This document shows positions 24,306 to 34,995 of a stretch of 64,000 bases of DNA, piece by piece. The notes beneath the pieces were generated by a model. It had not been told where the DNA came from and made no database searches. It saw nothing but the letters and a program-made list of their open reading frames with translations. The DNA comes from Diphasiastrum complanatum (taxonomy: Eukaryota; Streptophyta; Lycopodiopsida; Lycopodiales; Lycopodiaceae), in NCBI GenBank assembly GCA_029204225.1, contig CM055092.1:72950857-73014856 (forward strand). The letters run 5' to 3'. The first letter of the stretch is position 1. Each line of letters starts with the position of its first letter. A program made the translations under genes and the position numbers.

Positions 24306-27300
24306 GCCCTCACTCATACTTATAGGCAAGAGTGAGGGCCCGTCAAAGATGGGCTTTTTGGGACAAACCCCCAACAGGCTGAATATTCTAGTTTAAGCTT
24401 TAAAACTAGAAATATTTGCAATATTCTCAAGTTTATCAAACTTAAACCCTTACAATTATGTCGCAAAGGCCCAAGTTTAAGGGTTAAATCCTAGAGTTGA
24501 TTGACTCTTTCTCGCATTTATACAACATGCCGAGACAAGACGACTACCTTCTCATGGGCTTACAATACACATGCCACGGAAGGAATTACATATGCCAATA
24601 TTATACTTTATCAAGTAAATTCCCATATTAAGAACCAATTCTCATGGGACTTTTTACAAAAATTGGGACTTTTCAAGATGGCTAGAATATTCTTTGGAAT
24701 ATCATCCTACATTATCCCCTCCGTTAAGAACTTGGCGGTCCCACGCCAAGTGCAATGTAAAGAACCCTACTCCTTATGGTGCTGGAGGAGTCAAAAATCG
24801 ATATAGTTCGTAGATCAAGATTTGTTTTGACATGCTGCTCCACGGGAGATGAAGCTTGTAAGAGTTGTGAGCATCTCCAGAAAATTTGAATTGAATCATG
24901 TTGGAGTTGGCTCCTTGATGACTTGCTTCCAATTGCTCACGCAAATGATTCAACGGATGATGTACACGAGCTTAGTATTTTCTTGAGACATGATGTGAAT
25001 GCCACACAAGGGGTTACTAAACGCCAGTGAGATGAAGATGGAGTGGGTGTGATAGGGGGTGTTGTAATCTCGGAAGTGGTGAAGGTGGATATATGGAAGT
25101 GGCTGGATGGATCAAAATTCCTTTGCTCATTATTGTCTTTTGAAGGCACTTTTGTCAAGAGAGGTTTCCCATTTGACGTTTCTTGCAGCTGATTGAATTC
25201 TTCACGGAGTTCGAGAGCTCTTCAAGCGGTCGCGAATGTATAGAGGCGTGTGTGGCCTCTCTTTCTTTTTTTTTTTCATTTGAATGATCAACAAGCTGTT
25301 AACTTGTCATTTTTTTTTTTTTGGAACTTAAGACATGGCTCATAATCATTGTTGAAAACCTCTAACATCTTTGATTTTGTTGTTTCAAGTGCTAAACTAT
25401 ATCAGTGGTATGATGCGGATGTCGTAGATTTGTCTGCTTCACGAAAGATGTATTATATGGTGGAACATGATGGAATGAATGGATGAAAAAAAGGAATGAG
25501 ATGAGTCTTGTGTGATTTTCCATATCTGTCCATAATATAACCAATGCTCTTTGTACAATTCTCCATGGAATAGTCATTGCTTGCCTTTGAAAATAGCTTT
25601 GTCATTGAATTTGTGCGCTCAAAACTTCAATCTCTAATTGACTTGAGATTTCTTCAGTTTACGTAGGCCGATGAGATTCCACGCGTTGATACTTGTGCTT
25701 CTTGTGGCCTCCGCAGATGATCAAATGGATGATGTACAACAATGGTAGTATGGGCTTGAAACACGATAGGAATGCAAGACAAGTGTGAATGAATGACAAT
25801 GGGAGGAAACAGACATGAGTGAGAAACAATGTATTAGATGTGGTGAGTTTTGGTAAATGGAGGTAATAGATGGAGCAAGGTCCGTTGTTCATGATTATCT
25901 CCTGAAACACTTTGTTCACAGAGGTCTCCCCTTTTGACGTTGTTGTGCCATTGCAGCTTCCTTGAGCTCTTTGCATAGGTTGAGAGTGCTTTGAATTGTA
26001 AAAATTGTATCTAGAGACTTGTATGACGTGTTGGAATTTTTTTTTGCATACATGTATGTAGTCATGCACGGTTGAGTTATCAACATGCATGGACGACTTC
26101 TTTTCTTGGTTGAGTGTTGTCGTAGTCATTTGTGTTAGCTATTGAAGTGGATACAAATGACAATCCTTGTGATATTGCAATTGTAGAGGTTGGAATAGAA
26201 TTGCCGACGAAATATCACCGATAGTTCTATTGCAAAAGAAAACACACCACAACTTAAAAATATCTACTTTTAGACCTGTTTTACGCCTTTTGCAGGTGTG
26301 CAAATCATCCTCTATCACCAATGGTAAGATATAGAGCAAAAATAGCTTTTTTTGCATATGCCATCATGGTAAGTATTCGCACAAAGGTCAAACATCACTA
26401 AACATTCCCCAATGAAAATTTTAACACCTGTGCGAATACTCTACTTACATCTCTCGACCAAGTATTTGAAAAAGGCCTCCCATCACTTCAAGTAAGATTT
26501 TTATCTTTTGCACACCCTACCATAGATCTCAATTATCCCCTTAAAATTGTCAAAAATTGGCCTGTGCAAATAGGTTGGAGGTACTTTTGCCCTAAGGACC
26601 AAAGACTCTAGAAATATCAGGAAAGTCCAAAGAAAGTGGGAGAAACATAGCAACCTCCTCCAAATTATCTAACGGTACAAATTCTTGATCTTTCCTCAAA
26701 TAGTACTCGCACGATACTCACACGGTCTATTTTTCGCAAGGTTGACCTTTGTGCGAACCTCTTCACTTGTGTGCAAATTCTCCAGAGCTAAAACTAGCAG
26801 AGTCATACTTGTTGATTTCACACGTGTGGACTGTCCACAACATGTACTTGTGATCTCCTAAGGTGTGTAGATGCACCAAGATCAAGACTAGATTGAGATG
26901 CAAGATCTATCTTTGATTCTATGGCAAAAACACACTACTACATGCATTCAATCACTTCCAACTCTCACTCACACGTGTGGGAAATGTCCCAAAAGTAATC
27001 TAAAAAAAACAAGCTGCTCTCCTCGGGTAGAGAGAGAAAATCATCAATAGCTCTCGGGTAGAGAGAGAAAGCTAGAAAATCCCTTACACTCAAAATCCAC
27101 TCAATCTCAAAATCAATTAGATCCAAATGAGGAGTACAATGATAATAGTAGATCCACGAGCTACCACTATGCTTAACTATGATTGGACCACACTTTGCCA
27201 CCTCTTAATCCTATTGGACCATTGATCCATGCACCTCTAAATTCTATTGGACCATTTTCAAGCAAGCCTCAAATTCTATTGGACCATGGTTCCACCTCTA

Positions 27301-27346
27301 AATCCTATTGGACCTCTTAAAATTCATCAAACAAAAGCATTACACT
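24306..27346. other. Interior of the large element, left part; no genes recognised
   Basis: Three loosely similar segments (about 24900-25250, 25370-25600 and 25690-26000) share phrases such as GATGATGTACA, AGAGAGGTTTCCCATTTGACGT / AGAGGTCTCCCCTTTTGACGT and TGCAGCT(G/T)...GAGCTCTT, suggesting old internal duplication. From 27190 to 27310 the phrase CTATTGGACCA(T) recurs four or more times. ORFs such as 25659-26129 (156 codons, minus) lack recognisable domains. Confidence 0.55.
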
Positions 27347-27351
27347 TGTCT

Positions 27352-27619
27352 ACACTCTAATTGGCACGAGTTTGGCCTCCTACTCTATTTTGGCTCAAGA
27401 GTGGCACTACAAGTGGAAATGGATAATTTGCCATCTATGCCAAATTTGACCCTATCAACATCCTACACCTAAATGCTTGACTATGAGATTCTATGAGACC
27501 CCTATATCAAACATTTTTTATTTACTTTACAATTCTCCACATGTGGGAACATCCTCCACACATGTGAGATTCACTTACAAACTTCTATCATAAAAAATAC
27601 CAAGCTAGATTTTTGCCAA
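27352..27619 (-). repeat. Left terminal repeat (3' LTR) of the non-autonomous element
   Basis: 268 bp; 5 mismatches to 30467-30734 (1.9%). Confidence 0.9.
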
Positions 27620-28414
27620 TTTCTCACACTCCTCCTTAAAAAATAGCTTGGAAAGGTACTAGATCGCTTGAGAAGTTTGTAAATATTTTTGGGTGGATCC
27701 TTTGGTATGCATAAGAAGTGAAGACCAGCCAAGGGATCCATCATAGCAGCACCCTCACCATATCCATGATAAGATCTCTTTGGTAGATATCTCTTGCCAA
27801 TGCCTTTGAAGAGTGCTCCACCAATATGCCACTATGATCATGGGATTCCTCCATGCTTGATGATGATCTTTGCTTTAAAAGTTCCACTTGCATGATGGAT
27901 GCACCATAAATAGAGAAATCTGAGGCTTCCAAGCCTCATAAAGATCATGGAGATCAAGATCATAAGATGTGAAACAATGATGATTATCAAGATTATGCTT
28001 TCTAGCTTGACTAGTCCACATACAATGAACTATATCCATGATGGATCTAATCTTGATATCAAAGACTATCTTGATCTTTTTTAGGCTAGTTACTCTCTCA
28101 AGGATGTAAACTTAATCTCAAGAGGAGTTTACAATTTGCCTCAAAACATGTGAAAACATGATTTTCAAAAAAGTGAGCTCAATCTTGTTCTTACTAGAAA
28201 CAAGAGCATACTTTTGACACTACAATATCTTGCTTTCAAAAAGTATTGGAAACACATCTAAGTCAATAATGACAAGAAACATGTCCATACCATAAGCATC
28301 ATACAAAACTAGTATAACTTTTCTTGAACTTTGAGATCCAAAAAATTCGATGAAGCAAGATAGCATTTCAAGCAAAGGAAGAGAAGCATATATGAATGTG
28401 TTGTAGTAGATACA
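27620..28414 (-). other. Non-coding 3' part of the non-autonomous element
   Basis: Lies between the ORF stop and the 3' terminal repeat, where RT and RNase H would be expected. A 63-codon minus ORF (27741-27932) has no copia motif. The right-most bases form the purine tract described for the element. Confidence 0.6.
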
Positions 28415-30298
28415 TCATGAAAGATGCCCCTCTTTGCCATGTAAGGTGAGCCATAAAGACTCGGCCATGCATCTTGCAGATCTTCTTGAAATCATATGAA
28501 GAAGAAACTCCTCCTCACACATTGGCCCCATCATAACTTGAATACCTTCAAAAAAGATAACTTGTGATGCTTCTTGAGAAGCCTTGATCTCGGCCACTTC
28601 CAAGATTGAATCTTCATGCAATGTGACATCTCTATTCACAATCACTTTTGAAATAGAGAGTGTAAAGACACTAAAGGCCTCCTTGATGGATGAGTATCCA
28701 ATCATGATCCATGAGCTTGGATCATCCTTCCTTCTCGTTTCCAAGGGAATATGTGCAAAGCAAGCACTACCAAGTTCACTAAGGTGATCAACCTTAGGCT
28801 TCATCTTGAATAAAACTTCATATGGTGCTATTCCTTCAAGAGCTCCAATACTTCTCAAAGCTTTGATCTTCAATGAGAATCTCTTTTCAACATATGCTTT
28901 GAATAATAAGGAATAATCATACACCATAATACTTGAAGAGAGAAGATATGTGCATCTTGTGTGATCATCCTCCTTTGAAATATTGGACATATAAGAAACA
29001 TCAAGAGAGTTTGCACTCTCACTTGGATCCAATTTGTAGATGCCTTCAAATCTTGATCCATACGCAAGGATCTCACCATCCTTCTTGATCACACAATTGT
29101 CAATATTGAAATTGACATCAAAGCCACTATCAAGAAGTTGGCCAACACTTAAGCTGTTCTTTGTAAGCTTTGGGACAAAAAGAACGTTGTTGATAAAGAG
29201 ATATTTGGAAGATGCAAGCTTCAAGGGAATAATCCCTACTCCTTCAATATTGCACTCATGCTTACTTGCAATGTATACGGTCTTCTTGACTCCATCATAA
29301 GGCATAATAGATGAAAAAGAGTGCTTGGAGCCACACATATGTGAAGATGCTCCACTATCAATATACCATGAGTCATCCTTGTTGAAGGTGGAAGAGGAGA
29401 AGCTTGATGCCATAAGAGAGCCTTCTCCATCACTTTCAATATAGTCTTCTTTCTCATTGGTGATGTTGGCTTGATTGAGTTGATTCTTCTTCTTGAAGCA
29501 ATTGGTGGCATAATGGCCTTTCTTGACACAATAAAAGCACTTGATCTTCTTCTTCTTGATATTTGAATTAGAAGCATGAGAGGTATCCTCCTCCTCTCCA
29601 TCTTGGTCTTTAGCTTTGTCATTAGAGAAGTGATGGTGTTGCTTCTTACTCCTCTCTTTGTGCTTGGCAAATAGAACTTTGCCATCATCATGATTGAGTG
29701 ATAGCTCGTCCATCCTCAAGAGTTTGTACTCTTGTCTTGATTCTTCAGAAATAAGCACACTTTGAAGGGCCTCCAAACTTGGTAGCTCCTCCTTAATGGC
29801 ATAGGATTGGACAAGGTTGTCATATTTATCTCTCAAGCCATTGATAATGACTTGGACTAGCTCACTTTGATTGATTGAGTCACCAATACATGCAAGCTCC
29901 CTATGAATATCCTTGACTCTCAAAACATAATTAGATGCACTCTCATCACTCTTTTGACTACTTTGGAAGTTTTGATTTCTAAGAGTGAGGAGCCCAGAGG
30001 TGTTCTTAGCTTCATAGATGGACTTGAGACAATCCCAAGCTTCTTTGGATGTAGAACAATCACCAATCTCCCTCAATATCTCATTAGAGACATTCATCTT
30101 AATGTAGTGGAGAGCCATCCTAGCTCTCTTCTTGTATTTTTGTAGTTCTTGAAGGACTTGAGGCTCCTCAATCCCAAGTACAATGTCCATCACATCTTGG
30201 AGTATCAAGATGGACTCCATCCTCAACTTCCATATTGAATAATTGGAAGTAGACAATCTCTCACTTGGTTGCAACAAGTATGAACTCATTGAAGTCAT
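28415..30298 (-). CDS. Copia gag-protease-truncated integrase ORF, 627 codons, intact
   Basis: One uninterrupted minus-strand ORF. Gag occupies about residues 1-230 (Y-S-I-W-K-L-R-M near the start, KEAWDCLKSIYE, then a SNYVLRVKDIHREL helix). It is followed by a lysine-rich linker and a zinc knuckle CFYCVKKGHYATNC (C-x2-C-x4-H-x4-C, near residue 255). The aspartic protease active site WYIDSGASSHMCG lies near residue 310, followed by LFVPKLTKNSLSVGQL. The pre-integrase finger and most of the integrase catalytic core are gone: KIKALRSIG, the usual start of the core's second Asp region, passes in frame to PYEVLFKMKPKVDHL and the integrase tail (WIMIGYSS, VNRDV). Gag would package element RNA in virus-like particles; RT and integrase would have to come from another element. 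The gag, protease and reading frame are intact despite the deletion. No host gene function is suggested. Confidence 0.9.
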   Translation of the reverse strand: MTSMSSYLLQPSERLSTSNYSIWKLRMESILILQDVMDIVLGIEEPQVLQELQKYKKRARMALHYIKMNVSNEILREIGDCSTSKEAWDCLKSIYEAKNTSGLLTLRNQNFQSSQKSDESASNYVLRVKDIHRELACIGDSINQSELVQVIINGLRDKYDNLVQSYAIKEELPSLEALQSVLISEESRQEYKLLRMDELSLNHDDGKVLFAKHKERSKKQHHHFSNDKAKDQDGEEEDTSHASNSNIKKKKIKCFYCVKKGHYATNCFKKKNQLNQANITNEKEDYIESDGEGSLMASSFSSSTFNKDDSWYIDSGASSHMCGSKHSFSSIMPYDGVKKTVYIASKHECNIEGVGIIPLKLASSKYLFINNVLFVPKLTKNSLSVGQLLDSGFDVNFNIDNCVIKKDGEILAYGSRFEGIYKLDPSESANSLDVSYMSNISKEDDHTRCTYLLSSSIMVYDYSLLFKAYVEKRFSLKIKALRSIGALEGIAPYEVLFKMKPKVDHLSELGSACFAHIPLETRRKDDPSSWIMIGYSSIKEAFSVFTLSISKVIVNRDVTLHEDSILEVAEIKASQEASQVIFFEGIQVMMGPMCEEEFLLHMISRRSARCMAESLWLTLHGKEGHLS

Positions 30299-30466
30299 GT
30301 AAAGTGGAGATAAATAAAAGTGATGAACAAAAAATGTTGCTTCTCTCTCACTATAGAATCCAATAATGGTGTGCTACCATCTCCTATGCAAGATCTTGCT
30401 ATCTCAATCTCTCCAAAACTAGATCTTCATCACATCAAATGATGGAGTATGGGCAAAGTTAGGATC

Positions 30467-30734
30467 ACACTCTAATTGGCACGAGTTTGGCCTCCTACTC
30501 TATTTTGGCTCAATAGTGGCATTACAAGTGGAAATGGATAATTTGCCATCTATGCCAAATTTGACCCTATCAACATCCTACACCTAAATGCTTGACTATG
30601 AAATTCTATGAGACCCCTATATCAAACATTTTTTATTTACTTTACAATTCTCCACACGTGGAAACATCCTCCACACATGTGAGATTCACTTACAAACTTC
30701 TATCATAAAAAATACCAAGCTAGATTTTTGCCAA
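30467..30734 (-). repeat. Right terminal repeat (5' LTR) of the non-autonomous element
   Basis: 268 bp, paired with 27352-27619. The ORF starts 169 bp inside it. Confidence 0.9.
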
Positions 30735-30739
30735 GGTCT

Positions 30740-33180
30740 TTCTAAACACTATTTATAGGTAAGACTGAGAATGTACCACCTCAAATATGTGTCTTCATTA
30801 CGTCTCTATGATCAAGCAATTGATATCATAACCTGGAGCCAAGTTTTGAGCTATCGCCTGATGTATTATTAGTTTTGTGTCTAGATGACAACCCATATCT
30901 TTTTATCTGAGTGCAAGTACTCCAAGACATATTTGTCTTATTGCATGCTACGTAAATGTTACACGTTATGACTTTGTTTTTTCTTTTGTAGCACTGTAGC
31001 TATGGCCTTGTGCCAAGTTCAATACTGCATTGCAAGAGTTTGGTTTAAGAGTGTCATGCAATTCCTTCTATAGAGTTATCTGCTACTATTTTTCATTTTT
31101 TCTCTTATTTCAAGTTTTGTTCTATCAACTATGTCATTTGTTGTTGCCTATTTGTTTGTTCTATTGTCGAGTTGAAAATAGAGTATTCGCACAGTTCATC
31201 TCATAATACTTGTACAGGTCAGAAGAAGGTGAAAACATCTCATAATAACTCGCACAGGTCAGAAAAAAGTGCAAAAGACCTTGAAATGACTCGCACAGGT
31301 CAGAAGAAGGTGAAAAAGACCTTGAAATGACTCGCACAGTTGGCTTAAGGGTGAAGAATGCCTTAGATCAACCGTTGAGGAGTGCAATGACGAGCGTTGG
31401 TTGCCTTTGCTGGCCCTAAAAAATGCCTTCAGCTTTTTCTACTGGTCACCCGATCTTCCACGGGTCGTCTCTCCCACCTTCACCACGTTCTTCACATGAT
31501 CTGCTCTTCAGATTTGGTTAATAGCTTGTTTTCTCCATTCTCACAATGATTGCCAACACAGCCGCACGATATCTCCTTATGAGAAGTTATAGCCATGTGT
31601 TTCGGAAAACACTTTGAGTTTTACAAGTTTTGTCTTAATCCCTATCATCGAAGACAGAGCCAAAAATAGACTCTGGCCCCTGATCGCGTGCCTATTGAAG
31701 ATTGAGCCGACGACTTATAGGCAGTGGAAACCAACCTACAAAGTTCCACGTACGGTTCGGAAGCCGAGCCTGAGCAAATTAGTTTGACGTATGAGAACGT
31801 CCTCCAACCCATAAAAGAACCCTGTCCTTGGGATTCAGCAGATTCATTCCACGTCCTTATCTGAGGAGGATCTGCATCAAAGGACAATGATGGATGTGCT
31901 GACAATGATGGGTTAGTTTGCATATGGAGCGACTGGCTCATGGGCGCAAATCTGTCATTCCAACAACTGACAAAGCCTGCAACTAGCTTGCATATCAGTG
32001 ATTCTCTTCGCAATGATGTACACAGCTTCATGCAAGGCTTCCACAATAGTCAGAACATGATTTGGTTTTCACCTTTGCAGCCCTTCAATCCTCAAGAATA
32101 GACATTAGAGGAAGTTTAAACACAAAAAGGGCCTTTTGTCAATATTCCTTTTTCATTTTTTATTCACTTCGTTTGTACATGTGGCCAAATAGTTCTTGAC
32201 ATAGTGGCTTAAACGTTACTTCTTTGAGTCACATTTTGAGTCTACACTAAAAATGGCATAACTTTTGATTGCTATATCAGAATGTGGATGTCAAAATGCG
32301 ATGAAAATTGGTGCAAAAAGCACTCATCAAGCGCTTTCCAATGATATGTTACATGTCATACTTTTGAGCTGTCACTAAATGGTTATAGCGAGTCAAAGAT
32401 ATTGGTTGGAAATAGTGACAAAATGCAAAAGAGATCTTGGCACGAATTCATATGCTGCCCTTTTTGAACTCAAGCTTTCTCTAATGTGCAATCACGGCTG
32501 CAGCAAGGCCTTCATGACTATCAATAGATTCACCTTCTTCTTTCATGAGCAAATTCTGAACTGCTTGTCAACGATTCACCAGTCTGCATTTTCTAACAGA
32601 AATGCATTGGAGTGTTGCCTTCAGTACAGATTGATAGTGAAAAAATCAGTGAGGAGACCATCAGAGAGCTCGAGTCAGCAGGCCAGGCAACCAGAACAGA
32701 ATGCAGGCCAAACCAACGAAGATCTAAGGAAGAAGAACAAAGCAGAGAGCGGTTGTGAAAAAGCAATAGACAGAGAAGAATCGGACCAGCAGAGGGCCTA
32801 ATAATTTATACTCATGTGCATGTGGACCAATGAACTGGGACAGAAGCGAAAATACCATTGGTTAGCCACCAAGATCTACTCCTCAGAAACAAAGGGCAAT
32901 GTTAGGGACCATCACTCAGAATTCTAGTAGACCTGTGGATGATTTGTGCTCAGTATGATTTGTGCTCATATGTGGACAGTTGATGGCATCACTTAGTTGA
33001 CAAGAAGGTGTGCTTAGATCAGAAGTGTTTCAGACTTAGAGATTGTAAAAAATAAAAAAGAAACAGCTAAAATGAAGTAATAACAATAAACAAGAAATAA
33101 GAAAGTATTAAGTTAAAAAGAACAAGGAATAGCTTGAAACAAAGCAAATAAGCTAGAGAACAAGGAGAAATGGTGACAAA
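30740..33180. other. Interior of the large element, right part; no genes recognised
   Basis: Holds the minisatellite at 31208-31347. A 133-codon minus ORF (31645-32046) and a 140-codon plus ORF (32379-32801, basic and Gln/Glu-rich at its end) have no recognisable domains. In an LTR element on the minus strand this is where gag should be, and no gag motif is seen. Confidence 0.55.
31208..31347. repeat. Minisatellite, period 40-41 bp
   Basis: Units start ACT(T/C)G(T/C)ACAGGTCAGAA at 31208, 31248, 31289 and (partial) 31330, each followed by AAGGTGAAAA-type sequence; a degraded unit precedes at about 31184. Related GCACAGGTC / GACCTGTGC phrases occur in the left interior (26370-26770). Confidence 0.85.
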
Positions 33181-33197
33181 AAGCGGCAACGGCACCA
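33181..33197 (-). other. Primer binding site of the large element
   Basis: Minus strand TGGTGCCGTTGCCGCTT, one base after the LTR end. It matches the TGGCGCCGTTGCCG-type site of many plant Ty3/gypsy elements except for one base. I believe that type is tRNA-Arg, as described for Ogre elements, but the tRNA identity is from memory. Confidence 0.65.
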
Positions 33198-33198
33198 A

Positions 33199-33602
33199 TG
33201 TTGTATCTTTAACATCTATTTCCGACTAAGGCTCCTTCTAGCAGGACTATGGTTGTCTCCCATCTAGTCGATACTAAGGCTTCTTCCTACTAGCATGAAT
33301 ATAGATGCTAAGAAGGCAATGAAAGCATACGGTGAGTATTCTGATGGTAAGATCCACTCTCTTTCTCTTTCTCTCTTGTTTTCTAACTACAACACAAGAT
33401 CTAACCTAAAAGATAAAACCCTAATCCCACCCTTAATCTAAGGCTTTTCCTTCTAGACTAAGGTGGCCATCCTACCCTCAATCTAATTAACTTGGCAGTG
33501 ATCCGTCCATATGATACATACGATGTGAGGAAGAAAGCACACTCACAAAGAGAGAACAAAGAGGCAAAATGTGAAGATCCAACTTTTAGGAACAAGATTT
33601 CA
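33199..33602 (-). repeat. 5' LTR of the large non-coding element
   Basis: 404 bp, TG to CA, paired with 23873-24277. Confidence 0.85.
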
Positions 33603-34408
33603 GTCATGAACTCTCTTTCTGTTTTGTCTTTCTGCTATAACATTGTATTGTGGTGTATATGCATGTGTGAATTGATGTTCGATACCTCTCTCCTGACAGA
33701 AGCTTGAAAATTCTTTGTAAGAGTATTTGCCTCCATTGTCGGACCTAAGGAGTTGCAATTTCTTGGAAGTGTGTCACTCTGCAAACAGGACAAACTTCTT
33801 GAATGCATCAAATACTTCTGATTTCATCTTCGTATAGTATACAATATTATTCCTGCTGAAATCATCCATGAATGTGAGGAAGTATCTCAATCCTGAAGGG
33901 GAGTCGACCTTCACCACAGACATCTGAATACAGTAATTTTAGGATGTCCTTAGCTCTCCTCCCTTCGTGTATGAATAGGCTTCGATGTTGCTTACCTGTT
34001 TGACAGACATCGCAAAAGTCTGAGCTTGGACTTGTATCTTTAGACCATTCACAAGCTCATTCTTGCTCATGTCCTAGAACCTCCTCATATTCAGATGATA
34101 CATGCATTTACGCCAGAGATGATTCTCACTTTTGGATGCATTAAGTACACTATCGTAGCTATTGATGATTTTTGCTTGATACAAGTTACCTTGTCTTTAT
34201 GCGACAATCAACAGCTTATTTGATCTATGCTCGACCATTCTGCATGCATTTCCATCGAACAGGACTCGTATTTCAAGATTTTCTATCCTCAATACAGAGA
34301 GTAGGTCTCTCCTCAATGTGGGAACATAGAGCGCTCCTTGTTGCTCTGCATGTCTCGATAGTTTACGGAGTTGAAGAGTTCTCATGCCTTCGACATCGTG
34401 TCTGCTTC
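33603..34408 (-). pseudogene. Copia pre-integrase / integrase relic
   Basis: Minus-strand fragments read LYVPTLRRDLLSVLRIEN (protease end), a pre-integrase segment, and integrase to FCQERGIEHQFTHAYTPQYN and AERQNRKR, where the core's conserved PYTPQQNGVAERKNR would be. It contains stops and frameshifts. It ends at 33603 against the LTR of the large element. Confidence 0.8.
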
Positions 34409-34995
34409 CCCAATTAATCCTAAAAGTGATGGAGAATGCACAAATCAAAGATCTAGATCCAAACTATGAGCTAGAATCAAAACTAGTTACCAAAACTAGC
34501 TAATTTGGCATTTAACTCCACAATGGCCACATAGATTTGATCAAATACACCAAAGTAAAGTGCAGCAAGCATACTAGACCTGTAATTGACTTTAGTACCT
34601 TTCAAATCATGTAATTAATGCATAACAACACTCACATACAATAGCTATAACTCACACTCAAAGACAATGTTGATGGAAGTGGAAAAACTCGATTTTTCTT
34701 CATACTTTGATGGAAATCCCATCACATATTTATACATTTCAAGATTGGATTTGAGCATTTTAGGGAATCTTTGAACTTATCATACCCTAACCCTAACATC
34801 TAACCTAATAGGTCATTGGATCCACCCTAACTTGGGGTCAAGATCTTGAGATCCAAAAACAATGTAAAACATGCTATTTTTAGCTCCTAGAATTTCTCTA
34901 TCTAAACATTTTTTGGCCTCATTTTAACGATGCTATCACAATGTAATATGAGGAATGAAGTTTTTGGAAAGCATCTTATGCTATTTACATGGCCA
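34409..34995 (-). mobile_element. Solo LTR inserted in the copia relic
   Basis: An inverted copy of the LTR at 22014-22648, starting TGGCCATGTAAATAG at 34995 on the minus strand. It lacks the last 22 or so bases. No internal sequence accompanies it, so it arose by LTR-LTR recombination or truncation. A clean target duplication was not found. Confidence 0.75.

Larger units (their letters stand above)
27352..30734 (-). mobile_element. Non-autonomous copia-derived element: gag-protease-partial integrase only
   Basis: Terminal direct repeats of 268 bp (27352-27619 and 30467-30734) differ at five positions. They flank a single 627-codon minus-strand ORF and about 0.8 kb of non-coding sequence. 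A purine-rich tract (AAGGAGGAGTGTGAGAAA, minus) abuts the left repeat. The outer flanks are TGTCT (27347-27351) and GGTCT (30735-30739), a near-perfect 5-bp duplication. No RT or RNase H is present. It resembles the class of terminal-repeat elements that keep only a gag region (TR-GAG) but also keeps protease and the integrase tail. The repeat ends are TT...GT rather than TG...CA, and I recognise no primer site. It sits inside the older large element. Confidence 0.85.
23873..33602 (-). mobile_element. Large non-coding LTR element (LARD-like) carrying a nested element
   Basis: Direct repeats 23873-24277 and 33199-33602 run TG to CA and differ at about 23 of 405 positions. The minus orientation is set by the primer-type site TGGTGCCGTTGCCGCTT next to the right LTR (33181-33197) and by a purine-rich AAAGAAGAAGAGAG tract next to the left LTR. 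With the nested 3.4-kb element removed, about 5.5 kb of interior remains with no recognisable gag, protease, RT or integrase. This fits a large non-autonomous (LARD-type) element. The flanking 5-mers ATCAA and GTCAT do not match well, so rearrangement after insertion is likely. Confidence 0.75.

Noticed and set aside
31208-31347. CRISPR-like array
   Set aside because: Units are contiguous tandem repeats without unique spacers, in a plant nuclear context.
32379-32801. 140-codon plus-strand ORF
   Set aside because: It has no domain, with a basic/Gln-Glu tail typical of chance frames; it lies inside the non-coding element.
23873-33602. A Ty3/gypsy element with coding capacity
   Set aside because: The primer site is gypsy-like, but no gag, RT or integrase motif was found in the interior on either strand.
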